A DNA stretch of 36,283 bases from Kitasatospora sp. SUK 42. Lineage in GTDB: Bacteria > Actinomycetota > Actinomycetes > Streptomycetales > Streptomycetaceae. A program made the translations under genes and the position numbers. The notes under the pieces were generated by a model. The model had not been told where the DNA came from. It worked only from the letters and a program-made list of their open reading frames with translations, and searched no databases. Positions 30,544 through 36,283 of this stretch are shown here, one piece after another (within the stretch, counting starts at the first letter, position 1; every line of letters begins with the position of its first letter). Location: positions 93,307 through 129,589 of the forward strand of contig NZ_LFMD02000005.1 in NCBI RefSeq assembly GCF_015776785.2. The letters are read 5' to 3'.

Positions 30544-31860
30544 ATGGCCACCGCCACCCGTACCACGATCGTCGAGGCCGCCGACGTGACCAAGACGTTC
30601 ACCACCCCCGACGGCCGGGCCCTGCCGGTGCTCGACGACATCAGCCTGCACCTGGCCGAGGGCGAGATCGTCGCCCTGCTCGGCAAGTCCGGCTCCGGCA
30701 AGTCCACCCTGCTGCGCTGCCTGGCCGGGCTGATCTCGCCGTCCTCCGGGACGGTCACCTACCGGGGCACCCCGCTGCGGGCCGCCAACCCGGGGGTGGC
30801 GATGGTCTTCCAGTCCTTCGCGCTGCTGCCCTGGCTCACCGTCCAGCAGAACGTCGAACTGAGCCTCCAGGCACGCGGGGTGGACGAGGACGAGCGGCGC
30901 GAGCGGGCGCTGCGGGCGATCGACCTGATCGGCCTGGACGGCTTCGAGGGCGCCTACCCCAAGGAGCTGTCCGGCGGGATGCGCCAGCGGGTCGGCTTCG
31001 CCCGGGCGCTGGTGGTCGAGCCGGACGCGCTGTTCATGGACGAGCCGTTCTCCGCGCTGGACGTGCTGACCGCCGAGAACCTGCGCAACGAGCTGGTCGG
31101 CCTGTGGGAGGGGCACGAGGCGCCGGTGAAGTCCATCCTGATCGTCACCCACAACATCGAGGAGGCGGTGCTGCTGGCCGACCGGATCCTGGTGCTCTCC
31201 TCCAACCCGGGCCGGATCCGCTCCGAACTGACCGTCGACCTGCCCCGCCCGCGCGACCGGCGCACCCCGCAGTTCGAGGCGCTGGTCGACACCGTCTACG
31301 GCATCCTGACCGGCCGCGAGGAGCAGCCCGCCGCCGAGCCCGCCGCGCCCCAGGCCGCCACCCCGATCACCACCCCGCTGCCGCCCGCCACCGTCGGCGG
31401 GCTGGCCGGCCTGCTGGAGATCCTGCTGGCCATGGGCGGGGAGGAGGGCCTGGCCGAGATCGCCGACGAGCTGAACTTCGAGGTGGACGACCTGTTGCCG
31501 CTGGTCGACGCCGCCGTGCTGCTCGACCTCGCCCGCACCACCGACGGCCGCTTCGCGATCACCCCGGCCGGCCGCGAGTTCGCCGCCGCCGACATCCTCA
31601 CCAGCAAGCAGCTGTTCGCCCGTCAGGCCGCCCGCCGTGCCCCCCTGGTCCGCGCCGTCGTCCAGGCCCTCGCCGCCACCGAGGACCACACGCTGCGCGA
31701 GGACCTCTTCCTCGACCTCCTGCGCGCCGGCTTCGACACCGAGGACGCCCGCCGCCAGCTTGAGACCGCCATCGACTGGGGCCGCTACGGCGAGCTCTAC
31801 GACTACGACGCCGACGACGCCGAGTTCACCCTGGACCCGGGCGCCGAGGCGGCGCTGTAG
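30544..31860 (+). CDS. ABC transporter ATPase with C-terminal AAA-associated domain
   Basis: A 438-residue protein. Residues 1-260 are a NitT/TauT-type ABC ATPase: Walker A GKSGSGKST (47-55), Q-loop 'VFQSFALLPWLTV', signature 'LSGGMRQRV', Walker B 'ALFMDEPFSALD' and H-loop 'VTHNIEEAV'. A Pro/Ala linker follows, then an AAA-associated C-terminal domain (PF09821-like, about 280-425: 'GLLEILLAMGGEEGLAEIADELNFEVDDLLPLVDAA...'), a helical element found in some anion importers and thought to be regulatory. ATG at 30544 follows CGAGGAG. It pairs with the fused permease. The importer probably takes up a small anion or metal-containing ligand with an unlinked binding protein. Confidence 0.93.
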   Translation: MATATRTTIVEAADVTKTFTTPDGRALPVLDDISLHLAEGEIVALLGKSGSGKSTLLRCLAGLISPSSGTVTYRGTPLRAANPGVAMVFQSFALLPWLTVQQNVELSLQARGVDEDERRERALRAIDLIGLDGFEGAYPKELSGGMRQRVGFARALVVEPDALFMDEPFSALDVLTAENLRNELVGLWEGHEAPVKSILIVTHNIEEAVLLADRILVLSSNPGRIRSELTVDLPRPRDRRTPQFEALVDTVYGILTGREEQPAAEPAAPQAATPITTPLPPATVGGLAGLLEILLAMGGEEGLAEIADELNFEVDDLLPLVDAAVLLDLARTTDGRFAITPAGREFAAADILTSKQLFARQAARRAPLVRAVVQALAATEDHTLREDLFLDLLRAGFDTEDARRQLETAIDWGRYGELYDYDADDAEFTLDPGAEAAL

Positions 31861-31971
31861 GTCGTCTCAGCTGCTGCGGCTGAGTGACAAGCGCACGGCT
31901 CCCCGAGGATGTCCGCAATGTGATGAGACGACTGGTCTTAACTTCTTTTGAGATGTCAAATACGTCGCCCA

Positions 31972-31987
31972 GCAGGCGGTCGCCTGC
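31972..31987 (+). promoter_or_regulatory. Leader hairpin and ribosome site of secreted protein gene
   Basis: GCAGGCG (31972-31978) and CGCCTGC (31981-31987) form a tight hairpin 15 bases before the ribosome site GGAGGT (32003-32008), which is 6 bases from the ATG at 32015. The stretch 31935-31965 upstream is unusually AT-rich and probably holds the promoter. Confidence 0.5.
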
Positions 31988-32014
31988 GGTCGCCCCCCTT
32001 GCGGAGGTCGTTGG

Positions 32015-32791
32015 ATGAACCGTCGTCCCTGGGTCGCAGCGTCGCTGGCAGGCGTGGCCATCGCCCTCGTGTCCCCGTCGACAGGCGCCGCCGCCCAGGC
32101 GCCCGCACCGCACGCCTCCGGTCCCCTCGGGCCCCCGAACTGGGGTGGGGGTGAGGGCGGGGAGGGACACGAGAGCGACCGCGGTCCCTGGCGTGACTGC
32201 CACAGCCCCGACCGGGTCGTCCTCATCGACGGGAAGTACAGGGTGATCATGAAGAACGGCCCGAAGGGACCGGAGGCCATCGTCATCGAGAACGCGTCAT
32301 CCGAGAAGTCACCGTCGGAACCATGGGACGACTTCTTCGTCACCTCGTACTTGGACGTGAACTTTCCCGTCCAGACCAGCAACCAGTACCAGTGGAAGAT
32401 CCGCGACTTCTTCAGGGAGCACCCGGTCTTCGAGGTGAAGGCGTTCGACGACCACAAACGGGAGTTCCCCTTTCCGGTCACCCACTGCAACGACGGCCCC
32501 GACAACGATGACCGCGGTGGCCGTGCCCATCCGTCCGGTGGTGAGAGCGCCGGCGCGAGTGACCCGTCCGCCTCCCCGTCGTCCCAGGGCGAGGACGGCG
32601 ACAAGAACGGACAGTCGGCCTCGGCGGCTCCCAGCGCCGGGGGCACCGTCCACCCTCTTCCCCGCGATGCCGCGGCTGCGGGCCGGCACGACGGTGTTCT
32701 GAGCGCGAAGCACATCGGGATCACGGCCGGCGGTCTGCTGGTGGTTCTGGGACTGCTGGCCACGGCGTGGACCCGCCGGCGTCGTCTCTGA
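32015..32791 (+). CDS. Secreted surface protein with C-terminal membrane anchor, unknown family
   Basis: A 258-residue exported protein. The N-terminus is a signal peptide (MNRRP, hydrophobic core 'AASLAGVAIALV', likely cleavage near 'TGAAAQA'). The mature part has a compact domain of about 110 residues with two Cys ('WRDCHSPDRVVLIDG', 'FPFPVTHCNDGPDN') that may pair. A Ser/Gly/Asp-rich spacer follows, then a C-terminal membrane helix 'HIGITAGGLLVVLGLLATAWT' with RRRR at the end. There is no LPxTG, so it is not a standard sortase substrate. Codon choice is less GC-rich than in neighbouring genes, which suggests transfer. I do not recognise the domain. Confidence 0.8.
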   Translation: MNRRPWVAASLAGVAIALVSPSTGAAAQAPAPHASGPLGPPNWGGGEGGEGHESDRGPWRDCHSPDRVVLIDGKYRVIMKNGPKGPEAIVIENASSEKSPSEPWDDFFVTSYLDVNFPVQTSNQYQWKIRDFFREHPVFEVKAFDDHKREFPFPVTHCNDGPDNDDRGGRAHPSGGESAGASDPSASPSSQGEDGDKNGQSASAAPSAGGTVHPLPRDAAAAGRHDGVLSAKHIGITAGGLLVVLGLLATAWTRRRRL

Positions 32792-32807
32792 CACGTTCCC
32801 TTCCCCA

Positions 32808-32864
32808 CGACAGCAGCGGCTGTGCGTGCCCGCCGATGACGGGTGCGCACAGCCGCTGCTGTCG
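32808..32864. terminator. Bidirectional terminator between convergent secreted-protein genes
   Basis: Perfect 19-base arms (32808-32826 and 32846-32864) with an inner CCCG/CGGG stem in the loop. It follows the stops of both neighbouring convergent genes, so one structure may serve both. Confidence 0.88.
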
Positions 32865-32902
32865 GTCGCCGGATCCCTCCCGGGCGGGACCGCCGGAGGG
32901 AC

Positions 32903-33604
32903 CTACCGCCTGGCGAAGGGGCCGAGTACACCCGGAGGACTCGGCTTGGCGAAGGGGCCGGGCACGACGAAGGGGTGGGGCGTGACCACGGGGCCCTGCG
33001 CGGCGGAGGGCGCGGGTGCGGCCGAGGGACCCGGCGCGGGCAGGGGACCCGGCGTGGCCACCGGAGCGGGCACGGTCAGGGGACCGGGCGCGGCCGGGGG
33101 AACAGGCGGGGCGAAGGGGCGCGGCGCGGCCGGGCTGCCCGGGTCCGGCCGAGGGGTCGGGCGCGGCCGGGCGCGGCCGGGCGTCGCCGAGGGGCTGGGG
33201 GGCGCCGAGGCGGTGGACTTGGCCGAGGGAGCAGGCGTGGCCGAGGGGCTCGGGCGGGGGTCGTGACGGCAGATCACGTCGGTGTCCTTGAACCCGTAGC
33301 TCAGGCCCCAGTCCCAGTCGCAGCCGCCCCAGTACGTCCTCACCCAGCCGCAGTAGGGGCCGCCGTAGCTGAAGCAGGGGGGTACCGGGCCCTGCGTGCC
33401 CGGATCCGTGGAGAGCGGCGGGGGCGGTTCGGCCTCGCCCCACGAGGCGCCGGGGGCGCCGAGGGCCCCGAGGGCGCTGACCATGCGGGCCTGCCCGGCA
33501 TCGGCCCTCTGGGGCATCCGGTCCGCGAGGAGGAGGGGCAGGCAGAAGGCCGAGGCGGAAACCGCCACCGTTGAAGCGACGAGAGCGCAGCGGGTGATGC
33601 GCAT
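32903..33604 (-). CDS. Secreted Cys/Trp-core protein with long Pro/Ala tail, unknown family
   Basis: A 233-residue exported protein. Signal peptide MRITRC with core 'ALVASTVAVSASAFCLPLLL' comes first. A short aromatic, cysteine-bearing core follows ('PCFSYGGPYCGWVRTYWGGC' then a stretch ending 'DVICRHDP', four Cys, six or so Trp/Tyr), about residues 80-118. The rest (about 115 residues) is Pro/Ala/Ser-rich with repeated 'PGPF/PGPL' units, likely an unstructured wall-spanning tail. ATG at 33604 follows AAGAGGAA; longer upstream reading would remove the signal peptide from the N-terminus. The function is unknown. It is convergent with the other secreted gene. Confidence 0.75.
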   Translation of the reverse strand: MRITRCALVASTVAVSASAFCLPLLLADRMPQRADAGQARMVSALGALGAPGASWGEAEPPPPLSTDPGTQGPVPPCFSYGGPYCGWVRTYWGGCDWDWGLSYGFKDTDVICRHDPRPSPSATPAPSAKSTASAPPSPSATPGRARPRPTPRPDPGSPAAPRPFAPPVPPAAPGPLTVPAPVATPGPLPAPGPSAAPAPSAAQGPVVTPHPFVVPGPFAKPSPPGVLGPFARR

Positions 33605-33606
33605 GA

Positions 33607-33966
33607 CTGTTCCTCTTGGCTTTGTGGTCCGTGGCAAGTGCGCATGAACTCCGGGCACGAGCGCCGCCGCAGTGAGCGTCGGATTCAAAACGTATGGTCT
33701 GAAGAACTCTCCGGCAGCTGGTGAGCCGCCAGCCAGGTGGCCCCGCTCCGGTTTTTCACCCGAAGAGTCTCGCCCCGGTCCACGCCGCGCGGCCCTCCAC
33801 CTGGTAAACCACCTGATTCGGTGGTGGGTCGATCTCCTTTGCGGGTACACCAGTTGACGGCCGCTTCCGTGCGGCGGCGCTCCCGTCGACACCGCCGCGC
33901 GTGATTCCCCAGCGGTCGGACGATCCGCGGGCCAGGGCTGCCCGTGCGGAAGGCGAGGAGGCGTCC
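33607..33966. other. 360-base divergent intergenic region
   Basis: No gene is seen: the one short open frame (33672-33857) has third positions unlike genes here. It carries an AT-rich patch (33680-33715), a 6-bp dyad ACCACC (33808-33813)/GGTGGT (33820-33825) and direct repeats of CCACCTG (33797 and 33809), plausibly promoter elements for the flanking genes. Confidence 0.6.
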
Positions 33967-34710
33967 GTGAGTGACGACCGGCTCAGCGACAGGATCCCCG
34001 ACTCACCAGATCAGAACGTCCAGGACGAACGGACCATCACGTTCCTCCGGTTCGGCGTCGGCGCGATCGGCATTCTGCTGCCGCCCGCGCTGCCGCTCGG
34101 GAACTGGCTGGCGGACGAGGTCATGGGGCGTGGTACGGACGGGTTCTGGCCCGTCTCGATGAGCGCCTCGTACTACACGAGCACGCGGAACGTCCTCGTC
34201 GGGGCGCTGTGCGCGCTCGGGGTGTTCCTGATCTGCTACCGCTTCGACCGGCGGGACGACCGGTGGAGCACGGCGGCCGGGGTGTTCGCGCTCGGGGTCG
34301 CGCTGTGCCCGACGGCGCCCTCGGACCCGACGGAGCTTCAGCACGTCGTCGGGGTGTTCCACCTCGTCTTCGCCTCGCTGCTGTTCGTGATGCTGGCGCT
34401 GTTCTGCCTCTACTCCTTCCGCAATCCGCGCTCCGCGCAGCCGGCCCGGGTCGGTACCGCCTACCTGGCGGCCGGGGTGCTGATCCTGCTCGCGCTGCTG
34501 GCGGCCCTGGTCACCGGGTTGTCCGGGGTCGGTGCGGACTGGCCGGTGCGGCCGCTGTACCTGTGCGAGTGGGTGGCGACCTGGGCCTTCGGTGCGGCCT
34601 GGATCGGGGCGGCCGTGGAGCTGGCGGCCGGACGCGGCGGGCGGGCCGGCAGCGGGGTGCTCCCCCGCCAGTCCGGGGTCCGGCCGCGGAGTCCGGAGGC
34701 CCAAGCCTGA
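33967..34710 (+). CDS. Multi-spanning membrane protein, DUF998-like
   Basis: A 247-residue integral membrane protein with about six hydrophobic segments: 'FLRFGVGAIGILLPPALPLG', 'VLVGALCALGVFLICYRF', 'GVFALGVALCPT', 'VFHLVFASLLFVMLALFCLYSF', 'YLAAGVLILLALLAALVTGL' and 'WVATWAFGAAWIGAAVELA'. Polar residues include 'SASYYTSTRNVLVGAL' and 'PTELQHVVGVFHLVFA'. The His in the fourth segment and the Tyr-Tyr motif recall DUF998-type proteins, but the family call is tentative. GTG at 33967 has GAGGAGG five bases before it and is preferred over ATT-region starts upstream. The function is unknown. Confidence 0.75.
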   Translation: MSDDRLSDRIPDSPDQNVQDERTITFLRFGVGAIGILLPPALPLGNWLADEVMGRGTDGFWPVSMSASYYTSTRNVLVGALCALGVFLICYRFDRRDDRWSTAAGVFALGVALCPTAPSDPTELQHVVGVFHLVFASLLFVMLALFCLYSFRNPRSAQPARVGTAYLAAGVLILLALLAALVTGLSGVGADWPVRPLYLCEWVATWAFGAAWIGAAVELAAGRGGRAGSGVLPRQSGVRPRSPEAQA

Positions 34711-34811
34711 GGATCGTCATCCAGTCGCACTGAATGACCGTTACCATGCGCCCCAACGGCCGTCACCGTGGCGGCCGGTGACGGATGCCCAGCAACAACG
34801 GAAGGGCGAGC

Positions 34812-35651
34812 ATGGCGAACGAGGCCCGGTCCCAGCAGGAGACGCGGCAGGACCACTCATCGGTGGACCTGCGGATGGACGTACCGCACTCCGCGCGCGT
34901 CTACGACTACCTCATCGGCGGCAAGACCAACTTCGAGGCGGACCGGACCGCCGCGCACGCCTCGGTGCAGGCCTGGCCGTCACTGCCGATCTCCATGCGC
35001 ACCACCCGCGACTTCATGCAGCGCTCGGTGCGCCACCTCGCCGAGCACCACGGGGTGCGGCAGTTCCTGGACATCGGCACCGGCATCCCCACCTCCCCCA
35101 ACGTGCACGAGATCGCCCAGTCGATCGACCCCGAGGCCCGGGTCGCGTACGTGGACAACGACCCGATCGTGCTGACCCACGCCCGGGCGCTGATGGACAG
35201 CACGCCCCAGGGCCGCACCTGTTACGTGGACGCCGACTTCCGCGACCCGGAGTCGATCATCGAGAACCCCCGGCTGCGCGAGGTCCTCGACCTCTCGCAG
35301 CCGGTGGCGCTGTCGCTGATCGCGATCGTGCACTTCGTGCTGGACGAGGACGACCCGCAGGGCATCGTGCGGCGCTTCATGGACGCGCTGGCACCCGGCA
35401 GCTTCCTCGCCCTGACGGTGTTCACCGGCGACACCGACCCGGTCGGGGTCGGCGGCGTCGGCCGCGAGTACAACGCGCGCGGCATCCCCCTGCAGATCCG
35501 CGACAAGGCCGAGACCGAGGCCTTCTTCGACGGCTACGAACTGCTCGACCCCGGCGTCACCCTCGTCCACCACTGGCGGCCGGACGCCGACGCGGCGCCG
35601 GTCCGCGACCAGGACATCGCGATGTACGGGGGCGTGGCGGTCAAGCGCTGA
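34812..35651 (+). CDS. SAM-dependent methyltransferase, PF04672 (DUF574) family
   Basis: A 279-residue actinobacterial methyltransferase. It begins with the family start 'PHSARVYDYLIGGKTNFEADR' (about 26-46), followed by motif I 'FLDIGTGIPTSPNVHEIAQ', the acidic 'VAYVDNDPIVLTHARALM' and 'VALSLIAIVHFVLDEDD'. The fold is a class I Rossmann methyltransferase; members are abundant in Streptomyces and mostly of unknown substrate. ATG at 34812 follows GGAAGGGCGAG; an ATG nine codons upstream is possible but less likely. It is convergent with the disrupted response regulator, 15 bases apart. Confidence 0.93.
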   Translation: MANEARSQQETRQDHSSVDLRMDVPHSARVYDYLIGGKTNFEADRTAAHASVQAWPSLPISMRTTRDFMQRSVRHLAEHHGVRQFLDIGTGIPTSPNVHEIAQSIDPEARVAYVDNDPIVLTHARALMDSTPQGRTCYVDADFRDPESIIENPRLREVLDLSQPVALSLIAIVHFVLDEDDPQGIVRRFMDALAPGSFLALTVFTGDTDPVGVGGVGREYNARGIPLQIRDKAETEAFFDGYELLDPGVTLVHHWRPDADAAPVRDQDIAMYGGVAVKR

Positions 35652-35666
35652 ACCCCACGGGCCTGG

Positions 35667-36042
35667 TCAGCCGGAGACGGCGACCAGGCCCGCCTCGTAG
35701 GCGAGGATGACCAGCTGCACCCGGTCGCGGGCGTCCAGCTTGGCGAGCAGCCTGGTCATGTAGGTCTTGACGGTGGCGATGCTGAGGACCAGTTCGGCGG
35801 CGATCTCGGTGTTGGACAGACCGCGGCCGACCAGGGTGAGGATCTCCCGCTCCCGGTCGGTGATCACTCCGAGTCGGTGGGCCGCCGGGGCCGCCCGTAC
35901 CCGTGACGGCTGCGGCCGCTGCCCCGCGAACGCCCCGATCAGCCGCCGGGTGACGCTCGGCGCGATCAGGGCGTCCCCGGCGGCGACCACCCGCACGGCG
36001 GCGAGGATGTCGTCCAGCGCCATGTCCTTGACCAGGAAGCCT
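35667..36042 (-). pseudogene. LuxR-type response regulator truncated by an ISL3 insertion
   Basis: Only the C-terminal part of a NarL/LuxR response regulator remains: the end of the receiver domain ('GFLVKDMALDDILAAVRVVAAGDALIAPSVTRRLI') and a complete LuxR helix-turn-helix ('LGVITDREREILTLVGRGLSNTEIAAELVLSIATVKTYMTRLLAKLDARDRVQLVILAYEAGL'). Reading upstream, the frame meets a TAA right after Gly-Phe-Leu, inside the IS end at 36043. In intact homologs a phospho-Asp receiver of ~100 residues would precede this. An internal ATG (36023) could still yield a DNA-binding fragment. The rest of the gene should lie beyond the IS, outside the window. Confidence 0.88.
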
Positions 36043-36283
36043 GGCTCTTACAAGATTTTCGTAGCTGTTGATCGCCCTGGGCTCTGGTGTCAGCTGAGGA
36101 GAATGCGCTGGCGTAGGAGGCGGTGTCCGGCGCGGCCGTACGTCTGCCGCTTGAGCAGCTTGATCTTGTTGTTGACGCCCTCGGTGCGGCCGTTGTGCCA
36201 GGGCAGGGTGAGAGCGGCGTCGACGCCGGCGCGGTCGCGCTCGAGGCCGGTGGCATAGGCGTGCAGGAAGGGCAGGTTCGCGG
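36043..36283 (-). mobile_element. ISL3-family insertion sequence, right end (continues outside window)
   Basis: The element's outer end starts at GGCTCTTACAAG (36043), matching the GGCTCTT-type ends of ISL3 elements. It is inserted in a response regulator gene. The 8 bases before it, GGAAGCCT (36035-36042), would be the expected target duplication; the other copy lies outside the window. Confidence 0.8.
36090..36283 (-). CDS. ISL3-family transposase, C-terminal fragment (5' end outside window)
   Basis: The last ~64 codons of an ISL3 transposase, read on the minus strand and ending at TGA 36092-36090. The conserved C-terminus 'HNGRTEGVNNKIKLLKRQTY' then 'GRAGHRLLRQRILLS' contains the Glu of the DDE triad region and the family's terminal motif. 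The rest continues past the window edge, so intactness cannot be judged. It ends 48 bases from the IS outer end. Confidence 0.9.
   Translation of the reverse strand, partial: ANLPFLHAYATGLERDRAGVDAALTLPWHNGRTEGVNNKIKLLKRQTYGRAGHRLLRQRILLS

Noticed and set aside
28665..31763. Open frame of over 1000 codons on the plus strand
   Set aside because: It is the alternate frame of the permease and ATPase genes; all ABC motifs lie in the other frames.
31950..33700. Shared TCAAA-ACGT motif in the leaders of the two secreted genes
   Set aside because: The two copies differ by an insertion (TCAAATACGT versus TCAAAACGT) and are in unrelated positions, so a shared regulator cannot be supported.
33672..33857. 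Possible 61-residue gene in the divergent gap
   Set aside because: Third positions are not GC-biased as in real genes here and there is no ribosome site.

Overview
The window is very GC-rich actinobacterial DNA, almost certainly from a Streptomycetaceae chromosome (Streptomyces or Kitasatospora type). The signs are strong G/C third-position bias, GTG and TTG starts, many 4-base start/stop overlaps, long GC stems with no U-tract as terminators, and families typical of the group: a mycothiol-dependent formaldehyde dehydrogenase, a DUF5937/ArsR regulator, a PF04672 methyltransferase, a YtrA-type GntR and an ISL3 element. This is accessory or flexible chromosome rather than core housekeeping, and I see no complete biosynthetic cluster, prophage or CRISPR array.

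Layout. 1-3187: 3' part of a large secreted, lectin-decorated protein (ricin B trefoils plus FG-GAP segments). 3301-4440: an ArsR/SRPBCC pair and an F420/PPOX-type oxidoreductase. 4555-6269: a formaldehyde-detoxification pair (MscR-like dehydrogenase coupled to a metallo-beta-lactamase-fold hydrolase). 6270-6920: a long divergent intergenic region. 6921-8491: a cytochrome P450 (with Gln in place of the ExxR Glu) coupled to a 3-Cys ferredoxin. 8668-10771: an MFS transporter and a tail-to-tail LysR regulator. 10781-13667: a phosphotransferase, a 2H phosphodiesterase and a PhzF-like protein. 13724-16200: a DUF5937/ArsR regulator divergent from an MFS exporter, with a perfect operator between them. 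16329-19592: an atypical MBL protein with a SnoaL-like partner, an FAD ferredoxin reductase and a DUF3592 membrane protein. 19804-21396: an S1C (HtrA-like) protease and a GNAT acetyltransferase. 21709-22686: a universal stress protein and a small membrane protein. 22990-24765: oleate hydratase. 24786-27161: a KdpD-like protein whose kinase core has lost its phospho-accepting His. 27254-28623: a GntR/DUF1648 operon with an operator over the start codon. 28744-31860: a two-domain NitT/TauT-type permease and its ATPase with an AAA-associated C-terminus, but no binding protein. 32015-33604: two convergent, orphan secreted proteins sharing a bidirectional terminator. 33967-35651: a membrane protein and a PF04672 methyltransferase. 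35667-36283: a LuxR-type response regulator cut by an ISL3-family insertion sequence that runs off the window.

How the genes may work together. The P450 and ferredoxin form a redox pair that the FAD reductase about 10 kb downstream could feed; this is inference. The most unusual items are the KdpD-like orphan pseudokinase, which keeps its ATP-binding sensor domain, USP domain and DUF4118 membrane domain without a functional histidine kinase core; the non-canonical P450; the GntR operator embedded in what looks like a leaderless promoter; and the IS-disrupted regulator.
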